DNA of 64,000 bases from Comamonadaceae bacterium (GTDB lineage Bacteria > Pseudomonadota > Gammaproteobacteria > Burkholderiales > Burkholderiaceae_C), in the NCBI GenBank assembly GCA_009996515.1, contig JAACZV010000003.1, positions 1-64,000 on the forward strand, given 5' to 3'. Under the pieces are notes generated by a model, which worked only from the letters and a program-made list of their open reading frames with translations, had not been told where the DNA came from and ran no database searches. Position 1 is the stretch's first letter; each line of letters begins with the position of its first letter. Position numbers and translations under genes: made by a program. Below are positions 17,897-27,178 of the stretch, one piece after another.

Positions 17897-19039
17897 ATGC
17901 CGTCGGCCGACACGCGACCCCTTGTCGTCCATGTGCTGCATCGCTTCGATACCGGCGGGCTGGAGAACGGGGTCGTCAACCTGATCAACGGCATGCCGGC
18001 CTACCGCCATGCGGTGGTGGCGCTGACCGAGGTCACCGCCTTCAAGGACCGCGTCACCTCGCCGGGCACCCTGTTCTTCAGCCTGGGCAAGCGGCCGGGC
18101 CAGGGTTTCTGGCTCTATCCGCGCCTGTACCGTCTGCTGCGGCAGCTGCGGCCCAGCGTGGTCCACACGCGCAACCTGGGCGCGCTGGAGTTCGCCGTGC
18201 CGGCCTGGGCGGCGCGCGTGCCGCTGCGCCTGCATGGCGAGCATGGCTACGACATTTCGGACCCCGACGGCCGCGCCGCCGGGCCGCGGCGCCTGCGGCG
18301 GCTGTACGCGCCCTTCGTGCACGGCTTCATCGCGCTGTCCAAGGACCTGCAGCGCTACCTGACCGAGCGCGTGGGCGTGGCGCCGGGGCGCGTCCACCAG
18401 CTGTACAACGGCGTCGACACGCACAGGTTCAGCCCCCGCGGCGATGCCGACGCGCCGCCGGCAGACTGGCCCTTTCTGCCCGGGCAACACCTGGTCATCG
18501 GCGCGGTGGGGCGCATGCACCCGGTCAAGGATCCGCTGAACCTGGTCGAAGCCTTCATCCTGCTGGTCCAACGTGCCCCGGAGCTGTCGGAGCGGGTCCG
18601 GCTCGTCATGCTGGGCGGCGGCGTGCAGCTCGGGGCGGCGCGGCAGCGCCTGGCCGAAGCCGGCCTGGCCGAGGCGAGCTGGCTGCCCGGCGACCGCAGC
18701 GACGTGGCGCAGCTGATGCGCTGGTTCGACGTCTACGCGCTGCCGTCGCGCGCGGAGGGCATCAGCAATACCGTGCTGGAGGCCATGGCCTGCGCCCGAC
18801 CGGTCGTGGCGACGGCCGTGGGCGGCACGCCCGAGCTGCTGGAGTCCGGGCAGCAGGGCCTGCTGGTGCCGCCCATGGACCCCGGCGCCCTGGCCGAGGC
18901 CCTGGCATCCCTGCTGCGCCGGCCCGACCGTGCCGCGGAACTGGGGCGGGCGGGCCGCCAGCGCGTGCAGCAGCTGTTCAGCCTGGAGCGCATGGTGGCG
19001 GCCTACCAGGCGATTTACGACGGCGCGCCGCGCCGCTGA
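17897..19039 (+). CDS. GT4 glycosyltransferase, XrtA-associated stp2 type
   Basis: The product has 380 residues in GT-B fold. The N-terminus VVHVLHRFDTGGLENGVVNL is the hallmark of the TIGR03088-type PEP-CTERM-locus sugar transferase. The donor domain includes AVGRMHPVKDPLNLVEAF and the GT4 motif SRAEGISNTVLEAMAC. It lies seven bases after tviB and eleven before the amidotransferase gene, so it is co-transcribed with both. ATG 17897 is preferred; a GTG immediately upstream would add one residue. Confidence 0.9.
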   Translation: MPSADTRPLVVHVLHRFDTGGLENGVVNLINGMPAYRHAVVALTEVTAFKDRVTSPGTLFFSLGKRPGQGFWLYPRLYRLLRQLRPSVVHTRNLGALEFAVPAWAARVPLRLHGEHGYDISDPDGRAAGPRRLRRLYAPFVHGFIALSKDLQRYLTERVGVAPGRVHQLYNGVDTHRFSPRGDADAPPADWPFLPGQHLVIGAVGRMHPVKDPLNLVEAFILLVQRAPELSERVRLVMLGGGVQLGAARQRLAEAGLAEASWLPGDRSDVAQLMRWFDVYALPSRAEGISNTVLEAMACARPVVATAVGGTPELLESGQQGLLVPPMDPGALAEALASLLRRPDRAAELGRAGRQRVQQLFSLERMVAAYQAIYDGAPRR

Positions 19040-19050
19040 GGACCAAGAAC

Positions 19051-20952
19051 ATGTGTGGCATCACCGGGCTTTTCGATACGCGCGAGCAGCGCCTGCCGGA
19101 GCGGCAGCGGCTGCACCGCATGAACGAGTCGCAGCACCACCGCGGCCCGGACGAGGGCGACCTGCACCTGGAGCCCGGGCTGGGCTTCGGCCACCGGCGG
19201 CTCTCCGTCATCGACATCGCCACCGGCCAGCAGCCCATCTTCAACGATGACCGCTCGGTCAGCCTGGTGTTCAACGGCGAGATCTACAACTACCAGGAGC
19301 TGATGGCGGAGCTGCAGGCCGAGGGCTTTCGCTTCCGCACCAAGAGCGACAGCGAGACCATCGTGCGCGCCTGGGAGCGCTGGGGCGAGGACTGCGTCCA
19401 GCATCTGCGCGGCATGTTTGCCTTCGCCATCCACGACCGCCGGCGCGGCTGCCTGTTCATGGCCCGCGACCGCATGGGCGTGAAGCCCATGCACTATGCG
19501 CTGCTGGACGATGGCTGGCTGCTGTTCGGCTCCGAACTCAAGAGCCTGATGGCCCATGGCGGGCTGCCGCGCACCATCGATCCGCTGGCGATCGAGGAGT
19601 ATTTCGCGCTCGGCTATGTCGCCGAGCCGCGCTGCGTGTTCAAGCAGGCGCGCAAGCTGGAGCCCGGCCATTGCGTGCTGTTCGAGCGCGGCCGGCCGGC
19701 GCCCACGCCGCGGGCCTACTGGGACGTGCGCTTCACGCTCGACAACCCGATCAAGCTCGCCGATGCCAGCGCCGAGCTGCGCGACCGCGTCACCGAGGCC
19801 GTCAAGATCCGTCTGAAATCGGAAGTGCCGCTGGGCGCCTTTCTGTCCGGAGGCGTCGATTCCAGCGCCGTGGTGGCGACGATGGCGGGTCTGATGGACG
19901 ATCCCGTCAACACCTGCTCGATAGGCTTCGACGACCCGCAGTTCAACGAGTCGGAGTTCGCCCAGATGGTGGCGGACCGCTACCGCACCAATCACCGCGT
20001 GGAGATCGTCGACAGCGACGACTTCGACCTGATCGACACGCTGGCCCACCTCTACGACGAGCCCTACGCCGACAGTTCGGCCATCCCGACCTACCGCGTC
20101 TGCCAGCTGGCGCGCAAGCATGTCACGGTGGCGCTCAGCGGTGACGGCGGCGACGAGAGCCTGGGCGGCTACCGCCGCTACCGGCTGCACATGATGGAGG
20201 AGCGCATGCGCTCCAGCCTGCCGGCGGGCCTGCGCCGTCCGCTGTTCGGGCTGCTGGGCCGGGTCTATCCCAAGGCCGACTGGGCGCCGCGCATGTTCCG
20301 GGCCAAGACCACCTTCCAGGCGATGGCGCGCAACTCGGTGCAGGCCTACTTCAACACCATGGGCCTGGTGCGCGAGCCCGCGCGGCAGCGGCTGTTCAGC
20401 ACCGAGCTGCTGCGCGAGCTGCAGGGCTACAACGCCATCGAGCTGTTTGAGCGGCATGCCGCCAACGCGGGCACCGACGATCCGCTGGCCCTGGTCCAGT
20501 ACATCGACTACAAGACCTATCTGGTGGGCGACATCAACACCAAGGTCGACCGCGCCAGCATGGCCCACAGCCTGGAGGTGCGCGAGCCGCTGATGGACCA
20601 CCAGCTGATCGAATGGCTGGCCACGCTGCCCTCGCACCTGAAGCTGCGCGACGGCGAGGGCAAGATGGTGTTCAAGAAGTCGATGGAACCGCTGCTGCCG
20701 CACGACGTGCTGTACCGGCCCAAGATGGGCTTCGCCGTGCCGCTGGCCCGCTGGCTGCGCGGGCCCTTGCGCCAGCGCGTGCGCACGGCCCTGCTGGACG
20801 AGGGCGAATTGAGCCGCACCGGCTGGTTCAACCGCCAGGAGATCGCGCGGCTGGTCGAGCAGCACGAGGGCGGCCTGCACGACCACAGCACGCCGCTGTG
20901 GACGCTGCTGATGTTCGATGCCTTCCTGCGCAATGTGTCGCGCGCGTCCTGA
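19051..20952 (+). CDS. glutamine-dependent amidotransferase, XrtA-associated (asparagine synthetase fold)
   Basis: The product has 633 residues. It starts MCGITGLFD, so after Met removal Cys2 is the glutaminase nucleophile of the class II domain. The synthetase domain carries the ATP PP-loop SGGVDS (266-271) and SGDGGDE. It matches the exosortase A system-associated amidotransferase 1 family (TIGR03108-like). In polysaccharide loci such enzymes amidate the carboxylate of uronic acids; that substrate is inferred from the two nucleotide-sugar dehydrogenases close by. Two relatives in this window lack Cys2. Confidence 0.92.
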   Translation: MCGITGLFDTREQRLPERQRLHRMNESQHHRGPDEGDLHLEPGLGFGHRRLSVIDIATGQQPIFNDDRSVSLVFNGEIYNYQELMAELQAEGFRFRTKSDSETIVRAWERWGEDCVQHLRGMFAFAIHDRRRGCLFMARDRMGVKPMHYALLDDGWLLFGSELKSLMAHGGLPRTIDPLAIEEYFALGYVAEPRCVFKQARKLEPGHCVLFERGRPAPTPRAYWDVRFTLDNPIKLADASAELRDRVTEAVKIRLKSEVPLGAFLSGGVDSSAVVATMAGLMDDPVNTCSIGFDDPQFNESEFAQMVADRYRTNHRVEIVDSDDFDLIDTLAHLYDEPYADSSAIPTYRVCQLARKHVTVALSGDGGDESLGGYRRYRLHMMEERMRSSLPAGLRRPLFGLLGRVYPKADWAPRMFRAKTTFQAMARNSVQAYFNTMGLVREPARQRLFSTELLRELQGYNAIELFERHAANAGTDDPLALVQYIDYKTYLVGDINTKVDRASMAHSLEVREPLMDHQLIEWLATLPSHLKLRDGEGKMVFKKSMEPLLPHDVLYRPKMGFAVPLARWLRGPLRQRVRTALLDEGELSRTGWFNRQEIARLVEQHEGGLHDHSTPLWTLLMFDAFLRNVSRAS

Positions 20953-20973
20953 ACGCGCAGAAGCCGCTGCCCC

Positions 20974-22149
20974 ATGAAAATCGTCTACCACCACCGCACG
21001 GCATCCCGGGACGGGCAGTCGACCCACATCGAGGAGATGATCCGCGGCCTGCGCGCCAATGGCCACACCGTGGTCGAGAGCGCGCCGGCCGTCCATGCGG
21101 CGGCGGCGCCGGCCGGCGGCGGCAGTGCCGGATGGGTGGGCCGGCTCAAGACCTGGCTGCCCAGGCCGGTCTACGAGCTGGCCGAGATCGCCTACTCCTT
21201 CGTCGCCTATCGCCGGCTGGCGGGCGTCATCCGCGCGCACCGGCCCGACGGCCTCTACGAGCGCTACAACCTCTTCCTGCTGGCGGGCGTCTGGGCCAAG
21301 AAGCGTTTCGGCATTCCGCTCATCCTGGAGGTCAATGCGCCCATGGCCGTGGAGCGCGCGCAGTACGGCGGGCTGTCCATGCCATGGCTGGCGCAGCGCC
21401 TCGAGCGCTATGTGTGGCGGCAGGCCGACCGCATCCTGCCGGTGACCCAGGTGCTGGCCGACTACATGGTGGCCCAAGGCGTGGAGCCCGGCCGCATCCA
21501 CGTCATTCCCAACGGCATCAACCCCGCGCATTTCGAGCATCTGCCGACGGCGCAGGCGGCCAAGGCCGAGCTGGGCCTGGACGGCCGGCTGGTGGTGGGC
21601 TTCACCGGCTTCGTGCGCGAATGGGACCGGCTGGACCGCATCATGAGATGGGTGGCCGCCCAGTCGCCCGAGCAGAACGTGCACCTGCTGGTCATCGGCG
21701 ACGGCCCGGCGCGCGCGGAAATCGAGGCCTGTGCGGCCGAGCTGGGCGTGTCGCATCGCCTGAGCTTCACCGGCGCCGTGCCGCGCGAGCGCGTGCCCGC
21801 GCTGTCGATGGCCTTCGACATTGCGCTGCAGACGGCGCTGGTGCCCTATGCCTCGCCGCTGTGCCTGTTCGAGTACCTGGCCCTGGGCAAGGCCATCGTC
21901 GCGCCGGACCAGCCCAACCATCATGAGATCCTGACGGATGGCGAGGACGCCGTGCTCTACCGCCCCGACGACGAGCAGGGCATAGAGAAGGCGCTGGACG
22001 CCTTGCTGGCCGATGCGCGCCTGCGCGAGACCGTGGCGGCGAACGCGAGAGAAGTCATTGCCCGCCGCGGCCTGACCTGGGGCCAGCATGCGCGCCGCGT
22101 CGCGGGCCTGTTCGACGGCCTGCGCGTGCCGCAGCGCCAGCCCTCATGA
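20974..22149 (+). CDS. GT4 glycosyltransferase
   Basis: The product has 391 residues in GT-B fold. It begins MKIVYHHRTASRDGQSTHIEE, a form common to glycosyltransferases of XrtA-type loci. The middle has ILPVTQVLADYMVAQGV and IPNGINPAHFE; the donor domain has VGFTGFVREWDRLD and SPLCLFEYLALGKAIVAPD with the expected Glu. A Gly/Ala-rich insert near residues 42-55 separates the two acceptor-domain halves. The sugar cannot be assigned. It is 21 bases after the amidotransferase stop. Confidence 0.87.
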   Translation: MKIVYHHRTASRDGQSTHIEEMIRGLRANGHTVVESAPAVHAAAAPAGGGSAGWVGRLKTWLPRPVYELAEIAYSFVAYRRLAGVIRAHRPDGLYERYNLFLLAGVWAKKRFGIPLILEVNAPMAVERAQYGGLSMPWLAQRLERYVWRQADRILPVTQVLADYMVAQGVEPGRIHVIPNGINPAHFEHLPTAQAAKAELGLDGRLVVGFTGFVREWDRLDRIMRWVAAQSPEQNVHLLVIGDGPARAEIEACAAELGVSHRLSFTGAVPRERVPALSMAFDIALQTALVPYASPLCLFEYLALGKAIVAPDQPNHHEILTDGEDAVLYRPDDEQGIEKALDALLADARLRETVAANAREVIARRGLTWGQHARRVAGLFDGLRVPQRQPS

Positions 22150-22216
22150 GGCCCGCCCGCCGCCCCGGCCACGAACCCCTCTTCCTGCGGCCGCGAGTGG
22201 CCGCCGCCCGCCCATC

Positions 22217-23440
22217 ATGAACCGTCCGCTGCGCCTGCTGACCTTCTCCACCCTCTACCCGAGCAGCGTGCGACCGGGCCACGGCATCTTCGTGGAGACC
22301 CGGCTGCGCGAACTGCTCAAGTGCGGTGACATCGAGGCCAAGGTCGTCGCGCCGGTGCCGTGGTTCCCGTTCAGGCATCCGCGCTTCGGCGAATACGCCA
22401 GGATGGCGGCCACGCCGCGGCGCGAGCAGCGCAACGGCCTGGACGTGCTGCATCCGCGCTATCTGCTGCCGCCCAAGGTGGGCATGTACATGGCGCCCGA
22501 CTCGCTGGCCCGCGCCGCGGCCCGGGCCATCGACCAGCTGCTGGACGAGGGCTTCGACTTCGACGTCATCGACGCCCACTACTACTACCCCGATGGCGTG
22601 GCCGCCGCGGCGCTGGCGAAGCGCTACGGCAGGCCGTTGACGATCACGGCCCGCGGAACGGACCTGAACCTGATCCCGCAGTACCCGCGTGCCCGGCGCC
22701 GCATCCATGAGGCCGCGCTGCAGGCCGATGCGTCCATCGGCGTGTGCAACGCGCTGATGGACGTGCTGCGGGGCTGGGGCCTGCCCGAACACAAGCTGAA
22801 CGTGTTCCGCAACGGGGTGGACCTGCAGCGCTTCCGTCCCATCGACCCGGGCGAGGCCCGCGAGAGCCTGGGGCTGAAGGGGCCGGGGCCCTGGCTGCTC
22901 AGCGTCGGCTATCTGATCGAGCGCAAGGGCCATCACCTGACGATAGACGCGTTCGCCCGGCTCGCTTCCAGCCTGCCCGATGCGCGGCTGGTCTTCGTCG
23001 GGCAGGGCGAGGAGGAGGGGGCGCTGCGCGCGCTGGCGCACAGGCTGGGCGTCGCCGACCGCGTGATCTTCGCCGGGCCGCAGCCCAACACCGAGCTGTA
23101 TCGCTGGTACAGCGCGGCCGACCTGTTCGTGCTGGCGAGCAGCCGCGAGGGCTGGGCCAACGTGTTGCTGGAGTCCATGGCCTGCGGCACGCCGGTCGTC
23201 GCCAGCAACATCTGGGGGACGCCGGAGGTCGTCACCGATTCCGCGGTCGGGCAGCTGGTGGACGAGCGCAGCGGCGCCGCCTTCGCGGCGGGCATCCTGG
23301 CGCAGCTGGACAAGCGCACCGAGCGCTCGGCGGTGCGCCGCTATGCCGAGGGCTTCAGCTGGCAGGCCACCAGCGATGCACAGCGCGAGTTGTTTGCGCG
23401 CCTGGCGGCAGCGCGCCGCCCGGCGGCCGGCGGCGGCTGA
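22217..23440 (+). CDS. GT4 glycosyltransferase
   Basis: The product has 407 residues. The N-terminus LLTFSTLYPSSVRPGHGIFVE and the later DVIDAHYYYPDGVAAA are typical of capsule and EPS GT4 transferases. ITARGTDLNLIPQYP follows, and the donor domain includes LLSVGYLIERKGHH and SREGWANVLLESMACGTPVV. The frame is open for 43 codons before ATG 22217, but those residues are Arg/Pro-rich and would overlap the preceding gene, so the ATG preceding MNRPLRLL is used. The 110-base gap after it is the first clear break in the core operon. Confidence 0.88.
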   Translation: MNRPLRLLTFSTLYPSSVRPGHGIFVETRLRELLKCGDIEAKVVAPVPWFPFRHPRFGEYARMAATPRREQRNGLDVLHPRYLLPPKVGMYMAPDSLARAAARAIDQLLDEGFDFDVIDAHYYYPDGVAAAALAKRYGRPLTITARGTDLNLIPQYPRARRRIHEAALQADASIGVCNALMDVLRGWGLPEHKLNVFRNGVDLQRFRPIDPGEARESLGLKGPGPWLLSVGYLIERKGHHLTIDAFARLASSLPDARLVFVGQGEEEGALRALAHRLGVADRVIFAGPQPNTELYRWYSAADLFVLASSREGWANVLLESMACGTPVVASNIWGTPEVVTDSAVGQLVDERSGAAFAAGILAQLDKRTERSAVRRYAEGFSWQATSDAQRELFARLAAARRPAAGGG

Positions 23441-23550
23441 CGAATTTCACGGCTCCGATCAAAGCGGCGGCCAGGTGAGCGGCAGCGCAGGAGCGCCGCA
23501 GGAGCGAGGCGCGATACTCCGCGCGGACACAAGGAACCGGATCGAACAAG

Positions 23551-24870
23551 ATGAAAGTTACCGTCATTGGTTCAGGGTATGTGGGCTTGGTCACCGGCGC
23601 CTGTCTCGCCGAGATGGGCAATCACGTGCTGTGCCTGGATGTCGATCCGGCCAAGATCCGCATCCTCAAGGAGGGCGGCATTCCCATCCACGAGCCGGGC
23701 CTGCTTGAGCTGGTGCAGCGCAATATGGCGGCGGGCCGGCTGGACTTCACCACCGAGGCCGAACGGGCGGTGGCCCATGGCACCTTGCAGTTCATCGCCG
23801 TCGGCACGCCGCCGGACGAGGACGGGTCGGCCGACATGAAATACGTGCTGGCCGCGGCCAGCAGCCTGGGCCGGCTGATGACCGACTACAAGGTCGTCGT
23901 CGACAAGAGCACGGTGCCGGTCGGCACGGCCGACAAGGTGCAGGCCGCGATCCAGGCGGAGCTGGACAAGCGCGGCGTCAGGCTGGACTTTGCGGTGGTC
24001 TCCAATCCGGAGTTCCTGAAGGAGGGCGCCGCCGTCGCCGACTTCATGCGGCCCGACCGCGTCATCATCGGCAGCAACGACGAGCGTGCGACGCTGCTGA
24101 TGCGGGCGCTGTATGCGCCGTTCGTGCGCAACCGCGACCGCCTGCTCGTCATGGACCCGCGCAGCGCCGAGTTCACGAAATACGCGGCCAACGCCATGCT
24201 GGCCACGCGCATCAGCTTCATGAACGAACTCTCGAGGCTGGCCGAGCGGCTGGGCGCCGACATCGAGCTGGTGCGCCAGGGCATAGGCAGCGACCCCCGC
24301 ATCGGCACGCAGTTCCTCTACCCCGGCGTCGGCTACGGCGGCTCCTGCTTTCCCAAGGACGTCAAGGCGCTGGTGCGCGCGGCCTCCGACTGCGGCATGC
24401 CGCTGCAGCTGCTGGCGGCCGTGGAGTCGGTCAACGAGACGCAGAAGCGCTTCCTGGTCGACAAGGTCGTGACCCGTTTCGGCGAAGATCTCCAGGGCCT
24501 CACGTTCGCGCTGTGGGGGCTGGCCTTCAAGCCGGACACCGACGACATGCGCGAAGCCCCCAGCCGCGTCATCATTGCCGAGCTGGTGCGCCGCGGCGCG
24601 GCGGTGCGGGCCTACGACCCGGTCGCGCGGGACGAGGCGAGCCGCGTGCTCGAGGGCACGCCCGGGCTGGCCCTCGTCGACAGCGCGATGGACGCCATCA
24701 AGGGGGCAGACGCCTTGCTCATCGTGACCGAATGGAAGGAATTCCGCAGCCCCGACTTCGATGCCATCAAGCAGGAGCTGAGCGCGCCGGTGATCTTCGA
24801 CGGCCGCAACCTGTACGAGCCCGAACTGGTGCGCTCCATGGGCTTCGAGTACCTGCCCATCGGGCGCTGA
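23551..24870 (+). CDS. ugd: UDP-glucose 6-dehydrogenase
   Basis: The product has 439 residues. The N-terminus [21 protein letters not shown] gives the NAD fold; catalytic Cys266 is in [13 protein letters not shown]; the C-terminal domain shows [19 protein letters not shown]. These are the forms of UDP-glucose 6-dehydrogenase, which makes UDP-glucuronate. With the TviB-like enzyme at 16609 this gives the locus two different acidic sugar nucleotides. The upstream 110 bases contain GATACT at 23513-23518 as a possible -10 box, but no convincing -35, so an internal promoter is only possible. Confidence 0.94.
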   Translation: MKVTVIGSGYVGLVTGACLAEMGNHVLCLDVDPAKIRILKEGGIPIHEPGLLELVQRNMAAGRLDFTTEAERAVAHGTLQFIAVGTPPDEDGSADMKYVLAAASSLGRLMTDYKVVVDKSTVPVGTADKVQAAIQAELDKRGVRLDFAVVSNPEFLKEGAAVADFMRPDRVIIGSNDERATLLMRALYAPFVRNRDRLLVMDPRSAEFTKYAANAMLATRISFMNELSRLAERLGADIELVRQGIGSDPRIGTQFLYPGVGYGGSCFPKDVKALVRAASDCGMPLQLLAAVESVNETQKRFLVDKVVTRFGEDLQGLTFALWGLAFKPDTDDMREAPSRVIIAELVRRGAAVRAYDPVARDEASRVLEGTPGLALVDSAMDAIKGADALLIVTEWKEFRSPDFDAIKQELSAPVIFDGRNLYEPELVRSMGFEYLPIGR

Positions 24871-24914
24871 GGCGGGCCGCGATGCGCTGCAACGACGTGG
24901 GAGCGAACTGAGCC

Positions 24915-26222
24915 ATGCTGACCCTGGCGCTGGCGATCTCGCTCGCGACATTGGCGATCCTCGGCCTGCGGCACCCGGCCATCGGCGTGCTCGGCTGGAC
25001 CTGGGTCAGCCTGATGAACCCTCATGTGCTGACCTGGCGCCTGGCCGGCGCGCCGGTGGCGGCGCTGATGGCCGTGTCGACCTTGATCGGCCTGCTCACC
25101 ACCAGCGACCGCCGCAACCTGAAGTTCAGCCCGGAGATGGTGGTGCTGGGCTTGTTCATGGTCTGGATGTGCATCACGCTGCCGTTCTCGGTGAGCTTCG
25201 ACGAGAGCTTCAAGCTGTGGAACCGGGTGATGAAGATCGACCTGATGATTCTGGTCGCCCTGTTCGTTCTTTATTCGCGCAAGCACATCACGATGCTGTG
25301 CTGGGTGCTGGTGGTGTCCATCGGCATCTACGGCGTCAAGGGCGGCCTGTTCACGCTGGCCACCGGCGGCAGCTACCGCGTCTGGGGGCCGGAGGGGACT
25401 TACATCTTCGGCAACAACGAGGTCGCGCTGGCCCTGGTCATGGTGATCCCGCTGATGCGCTATCTGCAGATGACCAGCAGCAACGTCTGGATCCGCCGCG
25501 GCCTCGTGGCCGCCATGGTGCTGTGCGCGGTGGCCGCGATCGGCAGCCAGTCGCGCGGCGCGCTGCTGGCGATCACGGCCATGGCCACGGTGATGTGGTG
25601 GCGCGGCCCCCACCGCCTGCCCGTCGGGCTGCTGATGCTGTTGCTGGGGGTGCTGCTGGTCGTCTTCATGCCGGACTCCTGGACCGAGCGCATGTCCACG
25701 ATCAAGACCTATGACCAGGACGACTCCGCGAACCAGCGGCTGAATGCCTGGGAGATGGCCTGGAACATCGCCAAGGACCGCCTGTTCGGCGCCGGCTTCA
25801 TGGTCTCGGTGCCCGAGGTCTGCGTCGTGTACTCGCCCATTCCCACCGACTGCCGGGCCGCCCACAGCATCTACTTCATGGTGCTGGGCGAGCACGGCTT
25901 CATCGGGCTGGGCCTGTTCCTGACCTTCTGGATCATGGTCTGGCGGGCCGCGGGCCGACTGCGCGTCGAGGCGCTCAGGAAGCCGGAGACGGCCTGGCTG
26001 TCGCCGCTGGGCGCGATGGCGCAGGTGAGCCTGGCCGGCTATGCCGTCGGCGGAGCCTTCCTGAGCCTGTCCTATTACGACCTGCCCTACAACGTCATGG
26101 TGCTGGTGGTGCTGGGGCGGCGCTGGATGGAGCGCAAGGCCTGGGTCGAGGAGGCCGCGGAAGCGGCGCGCATGAATGGCCTAGGCAAGCGCAAGCCGCG
26201 GATAGGTCTGGGGGTGTGGTGA
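24915..26222 (+). CDS. O-antigen ligase/Wzy-like protein, exosortase A-associated
   Basis: The product has 435 residues and about 10-11 membrane spans with one long periplasmic loop between about residues 255 and 320. The arrangement and the sequence (for example YIFGNNEVALALVMVIPLM and IGSQSRGALLA) match the TIGR03097-type putative O-glycosylation ligase of XrtA loci. Wzy and WaaL proteins share this fold, so polymerisation of repeat units and transfer to an acceptor are both possible. GGAG lies upstream of ATG 24915. The stop overlaps the start of the next deacetylase (TGATG). Confidence 0.88.
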   Translation: MLTLALAISLATLAILGLRHPAIGVLGWTWVSLMNPHVLTWRLAGAPVAALMAVSTLIGLLTTSDRRNLKFSPEMVVLGLFMVWMCITLPFSVSFDESFKLWNRVMKIDLMILVALFVLYSRKHITMLCWVLVVSIGIYGVKGGLFTLATGGSYRVWGPEGTYIFGNNEVALALVMVIPLMRYLQMTSSNVWIRRGLVAAMVLCAVAAIGSQSRGALLAITAMATVMWWRGPHRLPVGLLMLLLGVLLVVFMPDSWTERMSTIKTYDQDDSANQRLNAWEMAWNIAKDRLFGAGFMVSVPEVCVVYSPIPTDCRAAHSIYFMVLGEHGFIGLGLFLTFWIMVWRAAGRLRVEALRKPETAWLSPLGAMAQVSLAGYAVGGAFLSLSYYDLPYNVMVLVVLGRRWMERKAWVEEAAEAARMNGLGKRKPRIGLGVW

Positions 26223-27169
26223 TGTTGCTTCGCAGCCTGTTCAGCATCGCGGCGCCGGCCGGGCCGCGATCCAGACTGTCGGTGCTGATGTTCCATCGGG
26301 TGGTGCCCGATGTGGACCCGATGTTCCCCGACGAGATGCATGCCCGGCGCTTCGACGCGCTGTGCGGCCGCATCAAGCGCTGGTTCAACGTGCTGCCGCT
26401 GGACGAGGCGGCGCAGCGTCTCGCCCAGGGCAGTCTGCCCAGCCGCCCGCTCTGCATCACGTTCGACGACGGCTATGCGGACAACCGCGAGGTGGCCCTG
26501 CCCATCCTGCTCCAGCATGGCCTGACGGCGACCTTCTTCATCTCCACCGGCTTCCTCGATGGCGGCCGCATGTGGAACGACAGCCTGATCGAGGCGGTGC
26601 GGGCCTGCCGTCTGGCCGAGCTGGACCTGAGCTCGCTGGGGCTGGGCCGGCATGCGCTGGGCAGCTTCGCGCTCAAGCGTCAGGCGGCCCAGGCGCTGAT
26701 TGCGCAGATCAAGTACCAGCCGCTGGCGCGACGCCTCGAGCTGTGCGCGCAGATCGCGGCGCTGGCGGGCGTGGAGCTGCCGACCGATCTGATGATGAGC
26801 TCGCGGCAGGTGGTCGAGCTGCGCGAGGCCGGCATGCAGATCGGCGCTCACACCGAATCCCACCCCATCCTGGCCAAGCTGGACGAGCCGGCTGCCCGTG
26901 CGGAGATCCTGGGCAGCAAGCAGCGGCTCGAGGCCTTGCTGGGGGAGCGCGTCACCCTGTTCGCCTATCCGAACGGCAAGCCGGGCGAGGACTATTCGCC
27001 GGCCAACGTGGAGCTGACGCGCCGGCTGGGTTTCGACGCGGCCGTCAGCACGGCCTGGGGCGCCAGCCGCCAGGGCGACGACCTGATGCAGATCCGCCGC
27101 TTCACGCCCTGGGACCGCTCCCTGGGCCGGTTCGGCTGGCGCATGCTGGCCAATCTGCGGCGGGCCTGA
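26222..27169 (+). CDS. second polysaccharide deacetylase (NodB fold)
   Basis: The product has 315 residues. It opens with a short basic/hydrophobic segment, then LMFHRVVPD. The catalytic FDDGYADN supplies the two acidic residues and IGAHTESHPILA the HxxxH metal ligands. It is of the shorter NodB type often seen in XrtA loci with an O-antigen-ligase-like neighbour. Its start shares one base with the ligase stop. It may deacetylate a different sugar from the enzyme at 11867-12754. It is the last plus-strand gene before a convergent gene nine bases away. Confidence 0.87.
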   Translation: MLLRSLFSIAAPAGPRSRLSVLMFHRVVPDVDPMFPDEMHARRFDALCGRIKRWFNVLPLDEAAQRLAQGSLPSRPLCITFDDGYADNREVALPILLQHGLTATFFISTGFLDGGRMWNDSLIEAVRACRLAELDLSSLGLGRHALGSFALKRQAAQALIAQIKYQPLARRLELCAQIAALAGVELPTDLMMSSRQVVELREAGMQIGAHTESHPILAKLDEPAARAEILGSKQRLEALLGERVTLFAYPNGKPGEDYSPANVELTRRLGFDAAVSTAWGASRQGDDLMQIRRFTPWDRSLGRFGWRMLANLRRA

Positions 27170-27178
27170 AGCCCGTCT

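Noticed and set aside
19015-22089. 1024-codon open frame on the minus strand
   Set aside because: It is antisense to the amidotransferase and glycosyltransferase genes, rich in His/Gln/Arg/Ala as expected for the shadow of high-GC coding, and has no recognisable domain.
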